A stretch of 64,000 nt of DNA from Batillaria attramentaria (taxonomy: Eukaryota; Mollusca; Gastropoda; Batillariidae): NCBI GenBank assembly GCA_018292915.2, contig JACVVK020000083.1:1522501-1586500 (forward strand), read 5' to 3'. The translations under genes were made by a program, and so were the position numbers. This document shows positions 22,650 to 33,300 of this stretch, one piece after another (position 1 is the first letter of the stretch; each line of letters opens with the position of its first letter). The notes below the pieces were generated by a model. It saw only the letters and a program-made list of their open reading frames with translations, searched no databases and was not told where the DNA came from.

Positions 22650-23600
22650 AGACGGCAGTGCTCGATAGTGGTTTTTCTGCAGCTCAGCGATTACACTTCA
22701 CAGTACAGTACCTTTCACCTCCTCTCGAGTTGACCGCCAGGTCAGAATTCCAACACACACTATCAAATCAATCTTGTTCAGCGCCAGTCGTTGCTTACCG
22801 GGTACATTTAGAACTCTTCAGCAATCAAAACCAGTGCTATAGCGTTAGATCGAATTCAGCCAGCAGCGTGGATGACTACACGCTGAGTACTTTCAAAGTG
22901 TGAATAAAGTGTAGAAATGACAAACTACTTCTGACGTCATAATTACTGTGACGTGTATTTTGCGTTCGTAGTCTCCTAGCTTTACCAGCACACAAGTTTC
23001 GTATCAGCGGGCTGATACTGTGAAAAGCCTAGAAAAGGAGTAGAAAATCCAGCTGAAGATCTAAATCGCTTTTTCTTTGTACAAGAGAGCGGCTGTAGAG
23101 ATTTTTGAAAAGAACGCGTGCCGAGGGTCGAAACTAACCTGATGTAGGATTAATTCCCCTGAGAAGGAGAAAAATAATTTCCAACAAAAACAAAACAACA
23201 AGAAGGGTTGCGAAAGGTAATGTGCACACTTTGTAGTTTACAACCGTCTTTCATGCGATAAACAAAATCATAAATAGATAAAATACTAACAGGCCGTATA
23301 GTTTGTTTTTGTTTTTCGGGTTGTTGTTGTGTAACTGTGAAGTCAACCCAGTGCAGGTCATTTTAAACTCTGACTTTGCAGCAACAGATGTCCTCAGACT
23401 GCACAGCAATATGAAACTAGGTCGTTAAAAACGTTTATGGCGCACCTGTGAGGCAGTTCGTGGTGATTCAGAGAATACCCCTTACTCAATACCACCCCCC
23501 CCCCTCCCCTCCTTCGTCATCCTCGCACCCTAAACTCCCAATCCCACTCGTTCCCCAATATTCCGGTTTTGCCAGGAAGTGCATGCAACATACGGATCTT
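22650..23600. other. Region without recognised gene
   Basis: May hold upstream exons of the 22.46-kb membrane-protein exon, but none could be supported by splice sites and frame. Confidence 0.4.
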
Positions 23601-23617
23601 TTTCTTCAAGCGTTATA

Positions 23618-23643
23618 CCAACCCTGTTCCGGAACAGGGTTGG
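23618..23643. repeat. 26-base perfect palindrome with 7-base direct repeats
   Basis: CCAACCCTGTTCC and its complement with no loop; CGTTATA at 23611-23617 and 23644-23650. Confidence 0.85.
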
Positions 23644-23763
23644 CGTTATACTGGCTTTTGCAAGTAGCTGTGTATGTATAGACCCCTGTTGTTGTCTGTC
23701 TGCTTGTTTTTCTTTCGATTTTCGTTGTTGTTTGTGTATTTGCTTGTACATGTATTTTGTTTA

Positions 23764-23809
23764 CTCTCTCTCTCTCTCTCTGTGCGCGCGCGCGCGCGCG
23801 CGCGCGCGC

Positions 23810-23870
<61 letters not shown>

Positions 23871-23928
23871 CGCGTGTGCGTGTGCGTGTGTGTGCGCGCG
23901 CGTGTGTGTGTGTGCGTGCGTGCGTGAG

Positions 23929-23960
<32 letters not shown>

Positions 23961-23999
23961 TGAGTGTGTGAGTGTGTGGGTGAGTGAGTGAGTGAGTGA

Positions 24000-24044
<45 letters not shown>

Positions 24045-24097
24045 CGTGAGTGTGTGCGTGTGTGCGTGAGTGAGTGAGTGAGTGAGTGAGTGAGTGA

Positions 24098-24132
<35 letters not shown>
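23764..24132. repeat. Compound CT/CG/GT/GAGT simple repeat
   Basis: Changes from CT to CG to GT with CGTG and GAGT interruptions over about 370 bases. Yields artefact frames in all phases. Confidence 0.97.
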
Positions 24133-24136
<4 letters not shown>

Positions 24137-24300
24137 AAATAGTAAGCCAATGGCAACAATTTTTATTTTACGATTCAGAGTTAGCAGCTTAAACAGCAGT
24201 TAAGAATTTCAGCATTTTGACAGAAGCTTACTGCACTCGGCAGTATTATATCGAAGGAAGAGAAGGAATAAACGCTTTACGAGCAGACAGAGTCGACAAT
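24130..24300 (-). repeat. Orphan copy of the gene 2/3 3' end
   Basis: Homologous to 29030-29200 and 59990-60160 (TTTTGACAGAAG, GCACTCGGCAGTATTA, GAAGGAAGAGAAGGA), also beside a GT tract, but with no ShKT exon nearby. Confidence 0.55.
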
Positions 24301-25029
24301 ACTAATTCAGATAAGTTCATTTAGTTAATACAAATAACAGTACGTTAACTACTGGAACCACAAGCGGACGTCCCCCCCCCCCCCCCAACATTTGCACGCA
24401 ACAGAAAAAGGACAAATAAACGAATAACAAGCGGACAGAACTGTTGCACAGGCACACTGTATCAGACGCGAGTACGGGGCTCGGTTCACGCGACGGCAAA
24501 CCCCAGTCAGGCCGACCGGTCCGATCAGAGAGTTGAAAGAGTTCAAAAGTACAAAAATTAATAGGTATCCTACCGATACTAAAACAACTTACCTCAACTA
24601 GACCCTTGCAAGGCACGACAATATGTCAAACCCGGGGATAGCTACGCCCCAAAAACCAGCCAAACGAATGACCCGGTCTACCCCAATGAAGGCTTGCAAA
24701 AACTGCAAAAAAGAGGGACCTGCACTGCCAACCGCAGTGAGCAGAAATGTAACGCCCAGCGCCTGAACTCTCATAGCTCGTGACCAACGGCTAAACACAG
24801 TTCACCACGTCACAGTGGCGTGACACAATGCACGCTACTCACGCAGACACAGAATCAACAAGAGACACTGCACGTGAAACAGTGTATTCGTGACTACTAC
24901 AGGCATGCGTCTTTTACCTGACAACAAATCGTCTACTGGACTACAATTCCATAACCTAACATGCTGTTCTCAGTCTGTTTTAGTGTTAGGGCCAACAAAT
25001 CATCGCGTATCTGGCATTGCACATATATA
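24301..25029. other. Intergenic, nothing recognised
   Basis: A C tract at 24373-24386; no repeat family or exon identified. Confidence 0.5.
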
Positions 25030-25650
25030 GCCATTATTGTCGAGCAAACAAAATGAAGCAAGCAAAACACAAGCATTATCCCAGCATCATGGCATGCACA
25101 GTTACACAAACAAGCAAACAGAATGGAGCAAACAATACAAAAGCATCATCCATTTTTGCTTTCAGAGTTACACAAGCAAGCAAACAGACAGAATGAAGCA
25201 GGCAAAACACATGCAAGCATCGTCCATTGCTAGAATTCCAGGCTGCACAAGCAAACCACCAGAATAAAGCATACATATCTGGCATTGCACATACATAGTC
25301 ATTATCACTTGTAAAGCAAACAGACAGACAGAATGATGCAAATAAAAACACAAGCATCGTCTATTTTGACATTCAGAGCTGCACAAGCAAGCAACCACAA
25401 TAAAGCAAACCAAACACAAGCATCGTCCATTTTGACATTCAGAGTTGCAGAAGCAAGCAACCACAATAAAGCAAAGCAAACACAAGCATCGTCCATTTTG
25501 ACATTCAGAGTTGCACAAGCAAGCAACCACAATAAAGCAAACCAAACACAAGCATCGTCCATTTTGACATTCAGAGTTGCACAAGCAAGCAAACACAATA
25601 AAGCAGACAAAAAAAGCATGATCCATTTTGACATTCAGAGTGGGAGGGAG
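25030..25650. repeat. Approximately 61-bp minisatellite
   Basis: Units contain ACAAGCATCGTCCATTTTG and CAAGCAAGCAACCACAATAA; regular from 25340, more diverged to the left. It gives long open frames that are repeat artefacts. Confidence 0.85.
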
Positions 25651-25727
25651 AATTATGAGAGTAGGACTTCTAGAAACCACCATCTGGTCTTGCCGAATTA
25701 ATCTATCTTATGCTGAAAAAGTCATGG

Positions 25728-26645
25728 GTGAGTGAGTGAGTTTTTAGGGCTTAAAGCCGCACAAGCCGTGCCTGCACTACATGAAAAAAAAATGTAACGT
25801 TGGACAAAGGATGCAAACTGGTCTACGGGGCAATATAAACCTAGGACATGCAGGAGACGCTGCACCATCATGCTAATTTCTCGAACTCCCGGTTACAAAA
25901 ACGCGTAGAAAACAAATGACAATTACAACTAGGTAAAACAAAGATAAATACTGAGCGCATATACAGCAAATATTGCAACTTATCATCTCCTAGGCGCAAT
26001 AAACCAGATCGCAGCATATGCCCAACATCACGTATTCCTAACCACTGGTAGTGCAGACGTGAGTGAGGGGTTAAAAAGAAGAAATACAGATGAAAGGGCC
26101 GAACTTAGAAATCAGCTGAGAGAAGAGAGGAAGGACAGAGCGGCTAAATTCGGGAGGTTTTAAAGAGAAAGAGACAGGTGAATGGGCTGGTGAGGGATAG
26201 AGAGGTAGGAAGGAAAATTCCTTAGTTGCCAATGAAGACAACATGCCTTGGAGGCAGTTGGAGAACAGACCGCTCCAACACGGAACCTCCCCGCCGTGAA
26301 GCGGTTTGGGAAAACAACGCACCAGAGAGGGGTGCGTTGTGAAGGTCTTCAACGTGACAGGTGTCCAGCAGCACCAGCAGGGCACTGCGAACAAAGCCCG
26401 CCAGGCTGAAGACCAGATTGGGGGAATCCAGTGAAGTCGGCCTTCAGAAACGACCCTCAGATGTCTCACTGGACCAAGGGTCAGCAGACACCCGCTTACT
26501 GACCTCCCCCCGGAAAAGATTTTAAGAGAGCAAAAGACAGGTGAATGGACCGATGGAGGCAGAAATAAGGGTAAAGAAAGAGCAAAAGGGGTGGGCAAGC
26601 CTGGCAAAATCAGCCCCGCCGCGTGAAGGCGAGCCCATGGGGCCT
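25728..26645 (-). mobile_element. (ACTC)n-tail retroposon, full-length copy
   Basis: 918 bases with independent 13-base flanks GAAAAAGTCATGG at 25715-25727 and 26646-26658. Different target from the 11.9-kb copy, so mobility is shown twice. Confidence 0.82.
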
Positions 26646-26658
26646 GAAAAAGTCATGG

Positions 26659-27316
26659 TGGAGGTAGTCCGAAATATTCCGTTCTCAGCACCACCAGGAT
26701 TAATTTGGGGGGAAGAGGGGTTGGGGGAAGAGGGGTTGGGGGGGGGGGGGGGGTGGTAGGTAATATGGTGGGGAGGGGGGTGAGAGGGAATATAATGCAA
26801 GTGCAATGCTTTCTGCGCACGTACCATACATCAGACAGGTGGAGACATCAAGGTAATCCGCTCTGCCACCTGGCTCGTGGCATGACACAAAACAGAAGCT
26901 TGACTGCAACAGCCGCGTGAGGTCAAATGGCATTGCGTTAGCGGCAAGCATTCTGACGGCACGATACACTACACAAACTGCACAGAGAGAGAGAGAGAGA
27001 GTCATTTGGAAACATTGATAGGTCCGCTGCCCCCTCCCGCGGGGGAATTTGTCACGCACTTTTTCAGAAAATCCGACATAAAACGCACGGATATATATAT
27101 ATACAGGGAAGCAAGTACAGAGGTACTCCAAAACCTGAAACGATTTTCCAGCCAAAAACCAAAACCTGAAACTTCTTCTGGGAAAGAGCTAAACCTGAAA
27201 CTAAATTTTACACGGCTTCGGAACTAAGTATACACAATACTGTTGAAAATAATGTAAGGTTTGGAATGTACGATAATGATAAATAATATGCGATACTAGT
27301 TCTACAGTTCTACTTT
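26659..27316. other. Intergenic, nothing recognised
   Basis: G tracts at 26709-26755, a short GA run at 26986-27001. No coding signal. Confidence 0.5.
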
Positions 27317-27321
27317 GACGG

Positions 27322-28206
27322 GGAGTAAGTGAGTTTTTAGGGCTTAAAGCCGCGCAAGCCACAAAGATTAATTCGCTGCTGTGTGTGCCTGCACTACACA
27401 AAAGAACAAAAAAATGGACAAAGGATGCAATCTGGTCTACGGGGCGGTATAAACCTAGGACATGCAGGAGACGCTGCACCTTCATGCTAATTTCTCAAAC
27501 TCCCGATTACAAAAAAACGTAGAAAACAAACAGTAATTACAACTAGGTAAAACAAACATAAATACTAAGCGCACATACAGCAAATATTGCAACTTATCAT
27601 CTCCTAGGCGCAATAAACCAGTTCGCAACATATGCCCAACATTACTTATTCCTAGCTACTGGTAGTGCAGATGTGATTGAGGGGCTTAAAACGAAGAAAT
27701 ATAGATGAAAGGGCCGAACTTAGAAATCAGATGAGAGATGAGAGGAAGGACCTTATCCTTATCCTTATGCCTATAGTCCGTGGGTGGGCATAGGCCATCC
27801 ACAGTTGCACGCCATCGTCTCCTGTCCTGTGTTATCGTCTCTAACTCCTTCCAGCTGTATCCCATCTGCTGGGTGTCCGCGTTCAGGTCCCTCCTCCAGG
27901 AGTTCTTGGGTCTTGAGAGGAAGGACAGAGCTGCTAAATTCGGGAGGTTTCAAAGATAAAGAGACAGGCGAATGGGCTGGTGAGGGATACACCGAGTGAG
28001 ATAGGAAACTTCCTTAGTTGCCGATGAAGACATTATGCTTGGGATGCAGTTGGAAAAAAGCCCGCCCCAACACGGAACCTCCCCACCGTGAGGCGGTTTG
28101 GGAAAACAACGCACCTGAGAGGGGAGCGTTGTGAAGGTCCTCAACTTGACAGGTGTTCAGCAGGGCGCTGCGAACAAAGCCCGCCAGGGTGAAGACCAGG
28201 TGGGGG
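27322..28206 (-). mobile_element. (ACTC)n-tail retroposon, interrupted copy
   Basis: Family member split by a LINE fragment (27752-27913) and cut off where another copy (28207-28596) begins. Confidence 0.7.
27752..27913 (-). mobile_element. LINE (RTE-like) 3' fragment nested in the retroposon
   Basis: Minus strand encodes RPKNSWRRDLNAD and WRATVDGLCPPTD, the typical C-terminus of an invertebrate LINE reverse transcriptase, followed by an AAGGAT tail. Flanked by TGAGAGGAAGGAC at 27739-27751 and 27914-27926. Confidence 0.8.
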
Positions 28207-28596
28207 GAGTGAGTGAGTGAGTTTTTGCGGTTTAACGCCCCGCAAGCCACAAAAACTAAATCGCGGCTAAGTGTGTCTGCACTACGTGAAAAAAATGTAA
28301 CGTTGGGCAACTGATGCAAAGTGATCTTCGGGGCAGTATAAACCTAGGATATGCAGGAGACGCTGCACCTTCATGCTAATTTATCGAACTCCCGGGTACA
28401 AGAAGGCGTAGAAAACAAATAACAATTACAACTAGGTAAAACAAAGATAAACACTAAGCGTATATACAGCAAATATTTGCAACTTATCATCTCCTAGGCG
28501 CAATAAACCAGTTCGCAGCATATGAGCAACATCACTTATTCCTAACCACTGGTAGTGCAGACGTGAGTGAGAGGTGAAAAAGAAGAAATGTACACT
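28207..28596 (-). mobile_element. (ACTC)n-tail retroposon, 5'-truncated copy
   Basis: About 390 bases of the 3' half, tail on the left. Ends where a Tc1/mariner-like terminus begins. Confidence 0.65.
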
Positions 28597-28598
28597 GC

Positions 28599-28855
28599 TA
28601 AAAAAAAGTCAAGGACCACTTGCAAAAACATGCACAACTCAGCAAAAGATCATTCCAATTTTCTGAATTTTTCACAAAATGGAGCTTGAACACATGGCTT
28701 TAACATCCTCAAAATTCACAGAATTTCGTCCATGGACTGTTGAGAAGCCATTGTTCAAAGACGACTGGGTGGCATTTTTAAATTCACGTGACACTCAATG
28801 CAAGGGAAGTCACTGACAAAAAGTGTCAGTATCGAGTGGTGTCTCCAAGACAAGC
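28599..28855. mobile_element. Tc1/mariner-like terminal fragment
   Basis: Begins TACACTGCTAAAAAAAAGTC. An inverted matching terminus ends at about 35567 (GTCCTTGACTTTTTTGGAGC). Transposase not readable. Confidence 0.45.
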
Positions 28856-28956
28856 ATTTTTTTTTTTTTTTTTTTTTTGAGACTGCGAACAGAATAAATT
28901 TGGGAGGTGACCGCTATACTTTTGACGTAAACCGTACATCATTTGACAGCATAGGT

Positions 28957-28958
<2 letters not shown>

Positions 28959-29032
<74 letters not shown>
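28959..29032. repeat. (GT)n microsatellite beyond gene 2
   Basis: About 36 units, beside the shared 3'-end segment; the corresponding gene 3 tract is GT plus GTCT. Confidence 0.97.
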
Positions 29033-29036
<4 letters not shown>

Positions 29037-29070
29037 AAATAGTAAACGACATGAAGAGATGGCAACGATT

Positions 29071-29076
29071 TTTATT
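29071..29076 (-). terminator. Candidate poly(A) signal of gene 2
   Basis: AATAAA on the minus strand about 1.15 kb past the gene 2 stop, within a segment also present after gene 3. Position and conservation suggest the 3' UTR end; not proven. Confidence 0.4.
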
Positions 29077-30229
29077 CCACGATTCAGAGTTAACAGCTTG
29101 AACAGCAATTAAGAATTTCAACGTTTTGACAGAAGTTAACTGCACTCGGCAGTATTATATCGAAGGAAGAGAAGGAAGCACACGCTTTACGAGAAGACAG
29201 TGTTATCTGGGATCAGCATCAGGCAGTCACACTGCAAATAGTCATAAACAAAGTGATTCACATTATGACATTCTTTCTTTCTTTCTTGCTTTCTTTTTTT
29301 CTGGGTTTTTGTTGTTGTTGTTTGTTTGTTGTTGTTGGTTGTTTTTTTTTGTTTTTTGTGTGTTTTTTTGTTGTTGTTGTTGGTTTGTTTTTTTTTTTTT
29401 GGGGGGGGGGGGGGGGGGGTAGGGTTTTTTAAAGCTTTTTTCTCTCTGTGTGATTGCTGTTTGCTGGCGTTTTTTATTTGTTTTTTTGTTTATGCCTGGG
29501 AAGCCCAAGCATAGACTCAAGCACAGATTTTTTTCTGTGTTCACTTGAGGTGAAATGGAGTATGTAAGAGGAAATATCAACTTATTTTAAGGAAATATTA
29601 GGAATTCTGCGATTTAGGCGTCGTTCCCCAAAGGGGACACTGGGCTTTGGTGGGAGTAAAATGATCAGAAGCAGTTTCTCTATGGATGACATTTTGCTTT
29701 AGTCTAATGTATGCTTTTGAGTTGTATGAATATGCGTGCGTGCTGACGCATGAGACTTTGTGTCGATGGGGAATGATTTATTCTGAAACAAAAACGATCT
29801 CTGTTTCAACAAAAGCTGCTGACAGAATGAAATTCTTGTGTTCTCAAAAAGTACAATGCAGCGCTGGTTTACAAGTCACGAAATACCCAGTTTATCTCCA
29901 CATAGAGGAGTGTGATTTCACCAACGCACGTCACTGCCGATCTCCCGCAGAAACGATTTCGAAGCCATTCGGTTGAGTATTTTCGGAGAAACGGGCCTGG
30001 ACACAATTCACACACACACAGCCGCACACACACACATACATACAGACGGCACTCACGAAAATGGAACTGAGTGTTCCCAAAATGGCGGATAGTAACACCT
30101 GTTTGACGATTTTAAGAGATTTTTGTCAGCTAGATCGCTCCCGGGGTCCCTCTGAGTACATCCACCAAATTTGATCACGATATGAAAACTCTAAACTAGG
30201 TTTTAGGTGGATACACAGACAGTATTCGC

Positions 30230-30375
30230 TTATGATATAGACACATACTTTCTGTGCTGGCAGAGTCCACACATGTAAGGACAGCTGGGACGAACGTTCC
30301 TGTGGATGTCGCATGACTCCGGGGGCCAGGATTTACCAGGTCCACACCACGACTTGTCAGCCTCGGGGCAGTGCA
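30230..30375 (-). CDS. Gene 2 exon 11 (ShKT-like module 2, stop codon)
   Basis: Acceptor TTACTTTCAG. Encodes HCPEADKSWCGPGKSW and CPYMCGLC, then nine more residues and TAA at 30230-30232. A GTATGT inside the tail could be mistaken for a donor but has the wrong phase compared with module 1. Confidence 0.82.
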
Positions 30376-33300
30376 CTGAAAGTAAATTTCAGGTGAAGTA
30401 AGTGCCATGCTATGAGAGTGGGTGTGTAACGCCCATCCCCCCGATATGTGAGCGATATCAAAGAAGCGGCAACGCGAAAAAGGTCAACACAAATATCTGT
30501 TCCCGGCCGAGATTCGAACTCACGACCCGAGCATCAGAATAGAATAATTAATGGAGACTGGGCTTTCAAATGAAATCAAATCAAACCTAATCAGATCAAA
30601 TAGGCAGGGTTCTGAATGCAACTATCGTCACCTGGTTGTGCCAACGAAAATTCAAAAGGCGCGAAGCTCTCCTTCTCAGTAAGTGACGACAACCCACTAG
30701 CACACCCCTCGGGCGCTTCTCGCCTTAGGTTCAGCCTTCTGTTGGTTCAGTGTCATTCTGTAGCTGTGCATGTGTTCAAGAGGTAGTGCGCGTTTTATCG
30801 GCAACAACATTTCCAAATTGCGGTTTTACTTTTGGTTCTCCAAGCTCAAGCTGAAATGTTTACGCAAGAAATAAAATTGCTTTCAAATACGTGTATTTAC
30901 CGGTAGTAGCATAGCTTGCGCCATGTCAACAGTCAACATCGCTCAGCCGTCTAAACTGACGTATCCGTGGCGTGGTCACATAATGAGCCGGGTAACTGTG
31001 ACAGAGCTGACTGTGCTTGCACGGTGACTCTATAATATTTTTTCCGCACTTCAGAAAGCTTTTTGTTGGGAGCTTAGATCTTTAAGCACGAGGTTCAACA
31101 AATAATGGTATTTTTACCACTCACGTGTCTCGCAGGTGTCTCCTGTGTACAGGTCTATGCATGTGCACTGACAGGTCTGGTAGTTCATGGTGCCGCCATT
31201 GTAACACATCTTGTCGCCACACGCTGAAACGATAAAACATTTTCTATGTTAAGGTAGACGACTCATGAAAAGCAGACTTTTCATCTCTAATTGTCCTTCG
31301 GTAAGAAATCGCCGCCCGTACTAAACTCTTGGTAGGGAGCTGTAGCGTCGTGGGGACTGAATTTTTTTGTGCGTGTTTAACCTTTTTCGCTTTTCAAAAC
31401 ATGTGACTCTTCCATTTTTCCACAGTTTCCAATTTACGTGAGAATTTAGTTCAGTTGTACGGTTGTTCGCGTTGCTCGCATATTCCATACTCTTGCATCA
31501 TGTCCTGGAGTAGACTCGGCAAGAACCGACCGCATTATGTGCACATTACCAAACAGCAGTTGGTACTTCATGGTCTGCATGACTATAATAAAAGCACAGT
31601 CTTTATTAAACACCGTCGAAACCGGTAAAGCTCACATGCGACACTAGACAAACTGTATGCTCTGAAATTACATCTTTGGACTTTAGAAAAGCACCGTAAA
31701 AACTATTTAACTAGAGAGGCAGAAGCCTCCGTGACTCACTTGATATGGGTCAAGGTCATTCAAAACTGAGAGTATGTTTGTAAAGCTCTATCACTATCTA
31801 TCATGAAACCAAGTAAGGCGTCTCTGGTATTCTTAGTTCCTGGCAACATACCCCCAAAAGGTCAAGGTCATTCAAATTAGATATGCTGGTAAAGATGTCA
31901 TCAATGGCTTTCATTATGCCAAGTTTGATGCCGCTAGTATTTGTAGTGCCTGCAAAAACAAGTAATGTTAAAATTCACTACAAACAGCTTTAATGACCTT
32001 GACCTTGAGTAAAGGTATGTCTGCATAGGTTTCAATATTCTCTATCGTCATGTTTCATTTGGTGCCTCTGCTGTTTGTTGTTTCGGAGAAAATGCACATG
32101 TTAAAGTCTCCCCAAAATAGCTTATATGGCTTTGACCTTGATTCAAAGACATTGAATACAGGTTTGGCTGTAAAGGTGTTACCAGTGTCTATCGTCATGC
32201 AAGTTTGATGCCTCTGGTATTTCTAGATTCTAAGAAAATGCAAATGTAATATTTTCAGACTGCTTCATTACCTTTACCTTGAGTCAAGATACTTTGATAT
32301 GTGTGCACATGTCTTATCCCTGTCTATCAGTATGCCAGGTTTGGTGCCTCTGTTGTTTGTTGTTTCTGAGACTATGCCAATGTTAAGGTTTCCCAAAAAT
32401 AGCTTGTATGACCTTGACCTTGACCCAAGGTCACTGATGCAGGTATATCTCTAAAGTTTCTATCAATGTCTATCATCATGCAAAGCTTAAAACATCTGGA
32501 GTTTGTATATTCCGAGAAAATTCCAATGTAAAATTTCCAGCTTAACCTTTAGTGACCTTGACCTCGAGTCATACTCTGAAAGGTCTTATGGATGTCTATC
32601 ACAAGGGACACTGGACAAACTGTATACTCGCAAATTACATCTTTGAATTTTAGATAAGCACCGTAAAAAAACTATTACACAATTTAAAAGAAACAATAAG
32701 CTGTTACGTTCGTTAGTAGTGGTACTGACCGTGTGAGCAAACGCCGCACATGTACGGGCAAGCTCCACGAATGTTGTTGTACCTGGTGCAGTAAGATGGC
32801 TTAAACGTGTTGCCGGGCCCACAAAACCTGGAGTCTCCACCTGGACACGTCACTAAGAAAAGTGCAAAGAATTCAGTGCATTTAAAAGCCGAAATTGTGA
32901 GATCTAGTGAACACGTTGTTGTTGTTGTTGTTGTTGTTTGGGGGAAAGGGAAGCACAAAACTTTGCGGATAACGATGGATGAAAATATGCATAAAAATAA
33001 AGTTTGTAATGTGTACGCTGTTGAACAATGGTGTCACGCATTCTATGATGTCAGCAAAATCAGGATGACGTAACAAGGTGTGTGGGTGATGAGCCTAGAA
33101 CAGGGAGGACATTCACGCGACCGGCTGATGCCTCACGGAAAACAGAGGTTCAACAAATTTTGGTATTTTTACCAATCACGTCTCGCAGGTGTCTCCTGTG
33201 TTATTATTATTATTATTATTGGCAGATGCTGCGTGCGGGAAAAAGGATCTGGATGTTGTGGAAAAAATGACAAACTGAATGCACGTGCAGCACCACTCAC

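Noticed and set aside
23674..24159. Long frames of alternating Cys/Val or Thr/His
   Set aside because: Translations of GT/CA microsatellites. The same applies at 4.8, 18.5, 29.0, 35.8, 41.2, 43.2, 56.2, 58.4 and 59.9 kb.
26071..26607. 178-codon minus-strand frame
   Set aside because: Lies wholly in the (ACTC)n retroposon; the same frame is broken in the other copies.
30225..30245. GTATGT as a splice donor extending gene 2
   Set aside because: It would leave in phase 2 while other module junctions are phase 1, and a stop follows in frame. Gene 3 also stops here.
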